56,000 nt of DNA, taken from assembly GCA_016946835.1 (NCBI GenBank), contig JACVTC010000088.1:211501-267500 (forward strand), written 5' to 3'. How positions within the stretch are numbered: position 1 is the stretch's first letter; every line of letters begins with the position of its first letter. The notes under the pieces are model-generated. The model searched no databases and was not told the origin of the DNA. It was given only the letters and a program-made list of their open reading frames with translations. This DNA is from Neocallimastix lanati (nom. inval.). Its lineage: Eukaryota; Neocallimastigomycota; Neocallimastigomycetes; Neocallimastigales; Neocallimastigaceae. Below are positions 26,087-37,857 of this stretch, one piece after another. Position numbers and translations under genes: made by a program.

Positions 26087-26412
26087 AGTATTACTATTAC
26101 TATTACTATTACTATTACTATTACTATTACTATTACTATTACTATTACTATTACTATTACTATACTATTACTATTACTATTACTATTACTATTACTATTA
26201 CTATTACTATTACTATTACTATTACTATTACTATTACTATTACTATTACTATTACTATTACTATTACTATTACTATTACTATTACTATTACTATTACTAT
26301 TACTATTACTATTACTATTACTATTTACTATTACCATTTACTATTACTATTACTATTACTATTACTATTACTATTACTATTACTATTTACTATTACTATT
26401 ACTATTTACTAT
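26087..26412. repeat. (ATTACT)n hexanucleotide array, about 54 units
   Basis: A nearly perfect hexanucleotide array. One single-unit slip at about 26160 (actatacta) and a few 7-base units near the right end (tatttactattaccattt) are the only irregularities. Because the unit has no stop in several frames, both strands show long open readings (Ser-Asn, Tyr or Leu repeats) that carry no start context or flanking exon and are not genes. Confidence 0.95.
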
Positions 26413-26566
26413 ATATAATGTTATTCTAAATTTAAATTAGTGTGATAATTAAATAATTTATTTTTTGTTTAAATACAAACTAATAAATTATTGTTCCACA
26501 ATAATTATTACAGATAATTAAATTATTTTTTCCCATTACAAAAGTAAATTTTCATATTTAAAAAAC

Positions 26567-26597
<31 letters not shown>

Positions 26598-27128
26598 TAC
26601 ATATATATATTAATATTTATTATGTATAGAATAAACATCATATTTCTTTTCTTTTAAGCTGTCATGTCAGTCAATATTATATGTATTATAACATTATTTT
26701 TAATTAACTTTTTTTAATATATTATTTCAAAAATATTTTATGATATTAAAAAGAAATTTTATATTTTTATTTATATTTCTCTATTTATTTTTTTTTTATT
26801 TGTATTGTTTATTTTATCTTTATTTTATTTTTTATTTTATTTTATTTTATTTTTAATTTTGTTTTATTATTTATTTTATTTCTTTTTTTACTATATTTTA
26901 AATAAAAAAAAATTTAAATATAATCTATTTTTTAATTTATAAATAATTTAGTAAAAAGCTTAACACATATTTACAAATTTTAATACTTTCAAAAAAATGT
27001 TTTTTAAAACTAAATGAATAAAATATTTATATATATATATTGATATTGTAATTGGTAATAAAAATTACAATATACCAATAGATTAACCAAAAAAAAAAAA
27101 AATTATCAATATTTTTTAATGATGAATT
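26413..27128. other. AT-rich spacer
   Basis: It holds TTTTA arrays near 26800-26880 and an A run followed by an (AT)n tract near 26568-26610. No gene seen. Confidence 0.6.
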
Positions 27129-28680
27129 TCATATTTCATTTTTATCCTCTTTATTATTATAATTAAGATTATCATAATCATAATAGTATTTTATTGAATC
27201 GTTTGTTTTAGAGTAACAATTTTTATAATGATTATTAAATTCTCTATCATTATGAAGAGTATTATTGAAATTATTTAAAATTATTTTACTACTACAGTAA
27301 TTACCTGGATTTAATTCACTATCATAGTAATTTCCTGAACTTAATTTATTATCGTAATAATTATTTGAGCTTATTTGACTATCATAATAATTACTTGAAC
27401 TTGGAGCTCTGTTATAACCATAAGTAGAACTCTTATTATTATATTTATCATCATAATACGATTCTATAGAACTATCGTTTTTGGTATGTATTAATAAAAT
27501 CTGATCTATAAAAATGATCATATATTGTACATTATTTATAACATCTCTAAATTCTTCAATAGAAAAGTTTAAATCTTTCAATTCATTATTATATAAGACT
27601 ACTTTCGTAATTGCTGTAACTAAAGTAAATGGTAACCCTATTACACCAATAATTGCTGAAATAATAATTCTATATTCAGATATAGTTCTAAATTTCTTTA
27701 AAAATCCATAATCTATTGAATTTTTATTAAAAAGTTGTTTTTTCAATACTATGTATACCATTGAATCATAAAATAATGAAGTTGCAATAATTACAACTAA
27801 AAGACATGAATAATAATTATAATAACTATCAACATAGTCTTTATTGTAAACTCCATCATTAGAATATAATTTTGTAGGATTCAAAAACAACTGTGAAATA
27901 GGAATAGAAAGTTTAGCTAAATTATATATACCACATGAAGTATAAACAAACATTTTTGATGTTTTATCTCTTGCTACAGCCTTAGTTCTAAGTAATGGAT
28001 ACCAATCACCAATAATTTCCCCAATATACCAAAAAAAACTATTAAACTGTCTAGTCAATGTCCACTTTAATGGATGTTGCTCTGTATATTTAACTTCATT
28101 AACGCATTGCCCATCTTTCCCTATAGAATAATAATTATTCAATAAATTACCTAATCCATCAATAATATCTCCTATTGTACTATTTAATATTACATATAGT
28201 TATATTGTTATGAATAAATAATAAAGCTTTGAATTAATATTATTACTTTTTTTTTATATCATAATGCTACTAAAATATAAATATTTTAATACAATTTCAA
28301 TATTACCGTAATATATAATGATATAATATGAGTTTTATAATTGGTTTTTTAAAGTTAAACTTATGTATAATAAGTAATAATAATGTCCAATAAAAGAATT
28401 GGGACTGATATGGTTTTAATGTTGCATAAAAAATAGTTCTTATGGTATCTATTTTATTATTGATTTTAATTAAAGGATTGGAATTTGTATAATTAACATA
28501 TAAAATATAACAGTCAATACTTGTGCCTTTACTCCTTAACCATTTTAGTAATCCTGCGCTTTCATTTGTTCCTTTTTCTATAAAATAGCTCTTCTCATTG
28601 TCATATATAGATTTATAAATAGTTTTTGTATCATTATTAAACGTATCAATAATTTCAGGTGATAACATTTTAGTTAACAA
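27129..28680 (-). CDS. Multi-pass membrane protein, expanded local family, copy 2
   Basis: Two exons, 28307-28680 and 27129-28179, give 474 residues. The 127-nt intron sits at exactly the same Arg codon as in copy 1, although the intron sequences differ. The head begins MLTKMLSPEII and the same membrane segments and blocks are present (GDWYPLLRTKAVARD, YGFLKKFRTISEYRII, VQYMIIFIDQILLI). The tail contains a 13- or 14-residue repeat of the type SSNNYYDNKLSSGNYYDSEL, absent from copy 1. Tandem arrangement on the same strand plus two dead copies in the left part of the window show a locally expanding family. Function unknown. Confidence 0.8.
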
Positions 28681-28893
28681 TTTTCATATTTATTTTTCAA
28701 GAAATCTTTATATATTGATATAATTAAAAATTTAATCATTTAAAACATATTTATATATTTTATTATTTCTTTATATATTGCTAATTCCTATCTTTTTTTT
28801 TAATTATTTATTATTATTTATTTCTTTTTTTTAATTATTTTTATTATTCCTCTCTTTTTTTTTTTATAAACATATAATTACTTCATAGATAAA

Positions 28894-28926
<33 letters not shown>

Positions 28927-29626
28927 GTACAATAAATTTAAAATATCATAAATTAATGTAAATTTTAAAAATTTTAATAATCATTTTATATATATTAACA
29001 CAATAATTTAAATATTTTTCCTTTTTATATAAATTAAAATTACTATTTATATTTTACTGGCCAATTAAAAATTGCTATTAATGAATATTTTTAAAAATAC
29101 AAGAAATATTTATAATAAATTATATATATAAATTTTATATATATATATATAAATTATAGAATAATAATTTTTAATTAATATAATTCATAGTATAATTATA
29201 ATTATTTATATCAATTATAATTAAAAAAATAATAAATAAAATTAATATTAATATTGAAAAAAAAAAAAGTTATTATTTTTATTATCACAATAAAAATATT
29301 ATATATGACATATTTTTTTATTATATTTTTAATGTCATATATTGTACAAAGAAAAGTTTGAAAAAATAATTTATATTTTAGCATAAGAAATTATGAAATC
29401 AAATGTGCTATCTTAATATAATTAAAAAAATATTTCTATAATTTATTTGTATTTCTATAATTATAAAATATCATTATTTTTCCACATTAGTATATGATGG
29501 TAATAAAATTTATTAATTAAAAAAAAATTTAATATATATATATAGAATCATAATTTTAGTGCTTATTATAATAACTAAAATTATATTATAATCATATTTA
29601 ATTTTTTTCAGCTTTATTTATTAGAG

Positions 29627-29629
<3 letters not shown>

Positions 29630-29677
<48 letters not shown>

Positions 29678-29694
29678 CATCATCATCATCATCA

Positions 29695-29729
<35 letters not shown>
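29630..29729. repeat. (TTA)n array with a central (CAT)7 block
   Basis: TTA units run from 29630, switch to seven CAT units at about 29678-29698, then return to TTA until 29729. A compound microsatellite. Confidence 0.9.
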
Positions 29730-29730
<1 letters not shown>

Positions 29731-30020
29731 CTAGATTATTGCCTTTCTATATCTTTATAAAATTATTTCAATATTGATAATATGTTTATAATCTAACCTT
29801 TCTAAACATAACAAAATATTTTAAAAATCTCTATTAAGAATACTTTTATCATAATCTCCAAAAAAATAATAATAATTTTATTACCAATTTCATTATGAAT
29901 TTAGTGTAATTTTCTATTAGAAAATAATATTAATTTATGTTCTATTAAACATAATAAAATTTATTTTAAAATGTATATTCATTTTAACTTATTATTTTCA
30001 TTTATTAGTATATAAATTTA

Positions 30021-30085
30021 TCTACCAGATGGTAGATAAAATAAATAAATTGACTTTGTAGATACAAAGTCAATTTATTTATTTT
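30021..30085. repeat. Two adjacent perfect hairpins
   Basis: A 6-bp hairpin (TCTACC, loop AGAT, GGTAGA; 30021-30036) is followed after one base by perfect 21-bp arms at 30038-30058 and 30065-30085, with loop TAGATA. The right arm is an exact reverse complement of the left. No gene ends nearby, so a transcription terminator role is not supported by position. Confidence 0.85.
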
Positions 30086-32084
30086 TATTTATTATATTAA
30101 AGCTTTACTAATGATAATTATGAAATGTTGCTAGCAAAATAAAACCTAACCTAAAAATTTTTAACGCATTATTTATGGGGAGAGTTGTATTTCGTCAAGT
30201 TGCATTTAGACAAATTTTATTATTATTACAAATTACATTAAAGTTGTTTTTTTTGGATATAAAATTACTGAAGTTTTTTTTTGTTTTTTATTATTATAAT
30301 AATAATATTATTATTTATGTATATAATAAAATAGTTGTACTGACGAATTCTTTATATTATATAGAGATGAATATATATAATAATTTAATTTAATTAATAT
30401 ATAATACAAATTTTAAAATATACTGAATGTATAAACAAATAATATATATATATATATTTATATATAAATAATGTTATAAATATTCATGTAGAAATTTTGA
30501 GGAGAATGAAATTGAAACAGTAATTTCTGAGGAAATAAGTGGATTATAAGATTTAGCAATATTGTTATATATATATATATATATATTTACAAGCAAAAAT
30601 CGTTTAAATATTATATTTTCATTCATATAAGTAAAAGACTTTTTTAAGTACAAAAATTTATATTGAAGTATTACAAAAGAAATAGGAAACTTAAAGAATT
30701 TGAAATGTTTGTAGTATATGCTTTATTAAAATGACATATATTATTTTAGATTAATTTAATTAATAATAAACATTTGAAATAAGACATATTGTATCTATCT
30801 ATCTATCTATTATATTAAATAAGATGGTTTTATTATATTTAACTTAATATAACGATACTACTTTCTTTTACTAGAAATTATCATTAATAATTACAATGAT
30901 TTTAAATTTGATTAAAGTATATTTATATTTTAATGTATAAATTTAAAGTAATGCCAATATTGATATATTTAATGATTTTTTATTTATAAAATTTAAAGAT
31001 TCTTACATATATCAATTAGAAAGAAATACGCAAGATTCTTTAAAAAAAAAGACCAATTTGGAATGATTCTAAAATTTTTAAATTTTAATTTCATTTTACT
31101 TTTTTTTTTTTTGTTTAAAATTTTATAAAAAGAATATAAAAGTACTTATGTTTTTAAATTCTAATATAAATTAAGTAATTATAATTAAAATAAAATACAT
31201 ACATTTAATGAAACAAGACATAAATAAATTTTCATTAATGTTTCATCCATTTCATCTTCTTCGAATTATTGTCTCATTAATAACAATCAAATGACTCAAT
31301 CTATTCATAACTCTTTGAAAGACTTTCATTCCTGTACTTCTAGAAAAATAAATGCCTCAACAATATCTATCTAATGACTAATAATATTTATTGAAATAAA
31401 CTTATTTTTATTATTTAAATCTAATTTGTTTAAAATAATAAAAAAAATTTTTTTAATAATTTTTAAATAGTAAAATTAGAATATATTCATTATTTATATA
31501 ATAGTTTTAAGCTTAGTTTTTCTTTATCTTCTATATAAAACTTAAAAGTTTATATAAATTAAAAAATATTTATACGCTATAGTTTAAAAATATAAATATA
31601 TATATATAATATAATATAAATAATAAATTTTATAATAAATAAAGTTTATATAAAATTATTTTTTTGTACGAATTGAGCTATTATAGCCAGGCTTATCTAA
31701 AATATAATAAATTTTTATTGAATAATATAAAAGATTTATTAATTTATTAAAAGTTTTATTTTTTATTATTATTTTTTTTAATTAAAGCTATATTATTATA
31801 TAAAAATTTTTTTTTTTTAAAAAAAATTTTATATTTGTGTTTTAATTATATTAAACAGAAAATTTTATAAAAGAAAAAAAATTTTTATTATAATTTATTA
31901 ACATTCATCATTTAAAAAAATTGGTAATAATAATAATAAAAAAATAAAAACAAGAATGAAAATATAAAAATCAATAAATATTTTTTATTTTGAATATTTA
32001 AATGAAAAACTTTTATTAATATAATATATGAATATATAATTTTTAAATCATATACAACGGTGTATAATAATATAGACAATAAAA

Positions 32085-32115
<31 letters not shown>

Positions 32116-32226
32116 AAGAAAACATAACTATATTAAAGATATATTTAACAATAAAATAAGTAGCAACAAGAGAGAATTAAAAAGGGTATCAAATAAAATA
32201 ATATAAATTTTTTAAATAATTTCATT

Positions 32227-33310
32227 ATGGCCTCTGAAAATAAACCTTCATTAAAACGTAGAAATGATTCAGAAGAAACTCCAAATAAGAAAGTTAGATT
32301 TAATAATGAAACAGTCGTAAGTCATTATACTAACGACAATGATGAAAAACAATATAAGGATGAAGATATTTATAATAATACTGTTGTTGACGACGATAAT
32401 GATGATGATGATGAAGAAATTGAAGATTTTGAAAAATGTATGGTACCTTTATTATATATATATATATATATATTGGAATTTATTATATATAAAATAAATG
32501 CTTAATACAAATTGTAATATTAAATAGAGTTTTAAAAATTTAGAATTAAAATTATAATATATTAGTTAATTGCATTTGAATGGTTGATTTTCCAAAATAA
32601 TATTAATATAAATTAATACATATATATATAAATTTGTGTATATACATAATTAATAAAAATATTAGCTAAAAATCTTCGTGGTCGCGTCAATTTAGGTATT
32701 CTTATAAAGACATAATAATATTATAAAAAATATTCAAATAATAATAATAATTTATTAAATGATTATAATAACTTATTAAATTATTTAATTTATTTATATT
32801 TTAAAATGAAATAATTATTAAAAAAAAAAAAAAGATAAAAAGATGAAATTATTTTTAACTTTTAAATTTAAAATAATGTTATAAAATATAAATCAATTTA
32901 TCAGATGGTTATAATAGTGATTCTGATTCTAACGATGAGGACAATGATGAAAACAATGAAGATTTTGATATGTTTGCAGAAGATGATGAAGATAAAAAAA
33001 AGAAAAAAGGTATTAAAAGAAATAAAAAAATAAAAAAAAAAAAAAAAAAAAAAAAAAAACGAATTTTATAATATATATATATATATATACCAAAATAAAA
33101 TTTTAATATATGATATTAATTATTTCAGATAAAAAGAAGAAAGTTGGACTTATGAAAAGATCGGATATTAAAGGTGAAGAATGGAATGTACCAGAAGATG
33201 AAGAAGAAGAAAAAATGATGCCATTTAATATGGACAAAGATTTGGAAGAAGGGTATATTTATATATATATTTATAATTTTTATTAATTTATTTAAATTTT
33301 ATTAATAATA

Positions 33311-33367
<57 letters not shown>

Positions 33368-33697
33368 ATAATAAATAATATAGTGATTTTGATGAAAATG
33401 GTCATTATATTCCTAAAAAAGACCAAAATCAAGTTTATGATAAATGGCTTGAAGATATTACTAAATCTGATATAATAAAGGTATATTATTGTAATTATTA
33501 TAAATTTTTATAATGAAATAGAAATTAATTATAAGAAACATAAAATTGTTTAATATTAAGGCGAAAGCAGCAAAAGAAAAACAAGAAGAAAAGCAAAGAA
33601 AGCAAGATGAAGAAGTTGAAATCAATATTAATAAAAATGAATATTATAAAGCACTTATTATGATTATGAAACCAAAAGAAACAATATTAAGTGTAAA

Positions 33698-33744
<47 letters not shown>

Positions 33745-34319
33745 AATATTAAATATTATGTATTCATATTCATATTATTATTTATATATAAGACAATGAA
33801 AAGATTTGGAGGAAGTAATAAAAAAGTTCCAAAATGGAAGCAGAAAATGTTGGACAAAAAGAATAAAAATAAAAAAGAGGTATATATATAACTTTCTATA
33901 TATATATATACATATATATTTTTTTTATTATAAATTATTAATGATGTTTATATATATATATATATATTTAATAATAGCCTGAAAAGGAGACATCAGAAAA
34001 AAGTAAAAAAAGTATTGAAGCAATAACAGCTATTGCTGAAAAAATGATGAATTTAGGAGATTATTGTAAGCTTTATTTGTATATATAAATATATAAATAA
34101 AAAAATATTAATTAAAATTGAATAAATTATAAAATTTTATATTCTTTCAATAATTATTAATTAGCAATATATGAAGAAAGTTATGAATCTATTGTAAGAA
34201 AATTAAGAATAGCAGAAGAATTAGATGATGAATGGACACCAGGAAGTAAGGTGGAAATATCACCTTTATTGGAAAAGGCAATACCAGAAATTAAATATGT
34301 TTTGGAAAATAATGAATAA
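32227..34319 (+). CDS. CD2BP2/Lin1 (Snu40)-like U5 snRNP protein lacking the GYF domain
   Basis: Nine exons: 32227-32437, 32666-32695, 32905-33009, 33129-33252, 33384-33480, 33561-33692, 33793-33879, 33978-34065 and 34165-34319, 342 residues. The order fits the CD2BP2/Lin1 family: a basic RRND..KKVRFN start, an acidic stretch, LRGRVNLDGYNS, KRSDIKGEEWN, DFDENGHYIPKKD..VYDKWLEDI, a MKPKETILSTMKRFGG block and an IEAITAIAEKMMNLGDYSIY block. These proteins belong to the U5 snRNP or the U5/U4/U6 tri-snRNP assembly pathway. The family normally ends in a GYF domain that binds proline-rich ligands. Here the frame stops soon after the last block and no GPF....M..W or GYF motif appears. Exon 2 is only 30 nt. 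The start ATG lies in a plausible context after AT-rich leader. Confidence 0.85.
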
Positions 34320-35386
34320 ATATCTTTAATTCTATATTATTTATAACAATTATAATTATTAAATATTTTAAATATATTTAATAAATGTAATAATAAATAT
34401 ATAAATAATAATATAATAATAAATGTAGTAATATAATAATATAATAATACATAATGCCATAATCAAATAAATTTTAATTTATATAAAAATTGAAATATAT
34501 ACAATATACAATATAAAAATAAATTATAAAATAATGATTATTTTTATAATTTATTAAAAAATAAAAATATTATTATCTATTTATAATTATATATACCATT
34601 TTTATTTATTTATTTATTTTTATTTTATTTTATTTTATTTTAATTTTTTGTATAGATGTAATTTTTTTTTTATAATAAATTAATTTATATGATAAAACGT
34701 TAAAGATTTAAAAGTCATTGATAATTTATATTGCATTTATAATCATGAAAAATTAGATAATATTAATTCTACATCAAAATCAAATTAGAGTACCATTTAT
34801 ATGCTTAGTTTATGAAAATATTGACTTAAGGCCATTTTGTTATTCTCAAAAATTTTAATATTATTCAATTTATTACTAATCTATATATATATTTATTTGA
34901 ATTTTTATTTAAAAAGTGAATATAATATATTCAAGAATTATTTTTTTGCAAATACTTTTTTGTAATAATTATTTATTTGAAAAAGCTAGCAAATTTTAAT
35001 ATTAATTTAATTAATTTCAAAAATTTCTTATTAAAAATATTATTTATTATTAATTAAAAAGTATAAATTTACAAATAAATAAAGTATATAAATGTATGAA
35101 TAATAAATAAATAAATGAGTAAATAAATTAATAAATAAATAAATTAGTAAATGAATGAATGAATAAATAAATGAGTAAATAAATTAATAAATAGATAAAT
35201 AAATAAATAGGCATAAAAATAGTAAAGCTTTATGTGTTGTAACATAAAATTAAATGTAATAAATTATATAAACTAATATAAATGTTAATACATTAAATTA
35301 TTTTTAGAATAAGTTTTTATGAAATATTATATAAATATTAAAAGATTGCTTTATTTTGAATAATCTTAAATAGTTTAGTTTGTAAT

Positions 35387-35419
<33 letters not shown>

Positions 35420-35545
35420 GAATACAAAAAATAAAAAGGTAAAGAAAAAGTCAAGACATTATACCGAAAAAGTTATATGATTCGTAATATCTAATTTTTG
35501 AAATATAAAAATTTATTAAAACAGTAAAAAAATAAAATAAAATAA

Positions 35546-35593
<48 letters not shown>

Positions 35594-35716
35594 AAACTGA
35601 ATATTTAAAACTTATTCATATTATTATATATATATATATATTATATGATTTAAAGTTAACAAAATCAAATAATTCTTTTTTTATCATTACTTCTTTAAGG
35701 AACTGAATAAATATTT
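34320..35716. other. AT-rich spacer
   Basis: It holds an AAAT/ATGA array near 35100-35210, A runs near 35390-35413 and 35551-35590, and an (AT)n tract near 35623-35640. No gene seen. Confidence 0.6.
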
Positions 35717-36028
35717 ATGCTAGAAATGGATTTAACAAAAGATTATAATGTTCTTTCACAATCATTAATAGGATATTCCATTTATGGCTATCATTTCAAT
35801 TCTTCATATCAACGAATAAGATATACAAAACTTCTTTTAAAGTATTATCCACACCTTAAAGCAAAATTTGAATATGCACTTGGATATGGCTTAATATTAT
35901 ATTTACTTAAAATTAAAAATATATTTGATCAGGGCTTTTATATTCAAGATTTTTATCATAATCAAAAAAGAAAAATAAAAAATAATATTTCAGATATTTC
36001 GACAGCTGTTCACATTAATAAAATAAAG
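35717..36028 (+). CDS. Unrecognised exon or truncated gene
   Basis: An open frame starts MLEMDLTKDYNVLSQSL and continues through SIYGYHFNSSYQRIRYTKLL and DQGFYIQDFYHNQKRKI to a candidate donor (AAAG, then GTAGAA) at 36028. Codon and base composition are coding-like to that point, then turn to the composition of the spacer, although the frame stays open to 36187. No convincing next exon is visible downstream on this strand before the IFT88 gene. It is either the first exon of a gene with a very long intron or a severed fragment. I do not recognise the protein. Confidence 0.45.
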
Positions 36029-36187
36029 GTAGAAATGACACTCAGTGTATACAGTCAAAATTTTAAACTAAATATTTTAAACTACATTTATATGAAAAAA
36101 TTTAGATTAATGTTATTATATAATATATATATACAAAAAATAATACTTTGCTATTACTCATTTATAAATTTATTTTCCAAGTATTAA

Positions 36188-36423
36188 AATAAATAAAATT
36201 CATTAAAGAATAAAAAAAATAAAAAACACCAAAAAACAATAATGTGTAGTATTATTTACAAGAAAAAATTCTATTATATACTTTTTTTTTTTTTTTATAA
36301 ATATATAAAAAATATATTACTATTAATTTTCCTATTAAATGTAAAACAATTTATAATACAAATTTATTATATAAATTAAAGTTTTATCCATTCATAGTTA
36401 TATATATTTTGATAAGTGAAATA

Positions 36424-36468
<45 letters not shown>

Positions 36469-37857
36469 ATTATTGTTCTTATTATTATTTCTATTATTAT
36501 TATTATTTTTATTCTTTTTATTTTTTTTTCTATAATAAATATTATATTGTAAATTGATAAAAAAAATATTTTATATGATATATTTTATATTATAAGTCTT
36601 TTTCTAAATTATTATTATATTACTAAATTAAATAAAGACTCCATATTAATAAATAAATGAAAAAAATAATAAATAAATATAATAAAAAGAAAAGTTAAAA
36701 AAAAAATATCCATCACTAAAACTCGATAATTCGATTATACTCCTTCGAATGAAGAGAATTATTATCATAGTACTAAATTACAATTTATATATTGCTTAAA
36801 AAAAAGGATTAGATTTTGTGTTTGAAGAATTGAAAGACTAGTAATAGAAGTACTCCTTTCCCTATCAATACATAATTGATTTTTTTTTTTTTGGTTTCAA
36901 AAGATATTTTACTATATCATTTAAAAAGATGCTTATATTTTTGATTGGAAATAGACAATCTTTGCTTTTCAGTATTAAGATGTAAATATTATAGTTAGAA
37001 TAAGTTACAGTTGTAAAATCATGGATTACAATAATATTTATTAATGAATAAAAAAAGCTTTTTTTTATTTTTTTATAAAAATATTCGTATATTAGTTGTA
37101 TATCAGTTTTGAATAAAATTAGAGCTGAGCTATATAGTAACTTTATAAAAAAAAGAAAAGTTTTATTTATTGTAGAAAAAGTTTACAAAAGATTCTAAGT
37201 TTGTAAATTAAAAAATTTTAGGTCATTATTTTTATTATAATATACACTTTTTTATATTTTTAAATAATTTAGTATATTTATTTTATATTGTTTTGTTTTA
37301 TTTATAAAAATTTTTTTTTTTTTTTCAAAACTATACATATTTTTCAATTTTTTGACTAATTTGAGATCAAAATAAAAAATAATAATTTATAATCAAAAAG
37401 TAAAAAAAAAAAAAAAAAAGTGATGAAAATATTTAAGTACTTAATTTAAATAAAAATCACAATTATATTTATCATTTAAATTATAAATATATAGTATATA
37501 ATGTAATGATATTTTTAATTTTTTTTTTTTTTTTTTTTTAAAAAAAGAATGTTATTAAAATATTAAACATAGTTTAATAGAATTTTTAATTTTTAATTTT
37601 TAATTTTTTTTTTTTTTTTTTTCATAAAATAATTGAAAAAATTAGTATTAAAATATTATATAATTGTATTATTTTTGTTTTTATATTAAATAATACAATG
37701 CTCTCAATAGTATATAGATAATACGTAAAAAGAAGATAATTTTCAATTAGTTTAATTATTATTATAATTAATTACTGATTATCATTTTTTAAAATTAATA
37801 ATACATTAATATAACTGTATTCTTTTTGTTATTCATATAATATTTAACATAAAAAAA
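36188..37857. other. Spacer downstream of IFT88
   Basis: It contains T runs near 36428-36464, 37518-37538 and 37604-37621. A less AT-rich patch at about 36715-36870 and scraps near 36940-37040 keep no frame. No gene is supported. Confidence 0.5.

Larger units (their letters stand above)
28681..32226. other. Spacer upstream of the CD2BP2-like gene
   Basis: It contains an A run near 28900-28926, a (TTA)n array with an inner (CAT)7 block (29630-29729), a pair of hairpins (30021-30085), a (CTAT)n tract near 30794-30812 and an (AT)n tract near 32087-32116. A less AT-rich scrap at about 31200-31370 shows no open frame or motif. A 72-residue open reading at 30175-30393 has no supporting homology. 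Confidence 0.55.

Noticed and set aside
26026-26429. Long open readings of Ser-Asn, Leu or Tyr on both strands
   Set aside because: Pure hexanucleotide array without stops in several frames; no flanking exon or coding composition.
30175-30393. 72-residue plus-strand open reading starting MGRVVFRQVAFRQ
   Set aside because: Only the first 20 or so residues look non-simple. No splice partner, homology or conserved start was found.
31200-31370. Less AT-rich patch as a gene relic
   Set aside because: Both strands show stops in all frames within about 25 codons and no recognisable motif.
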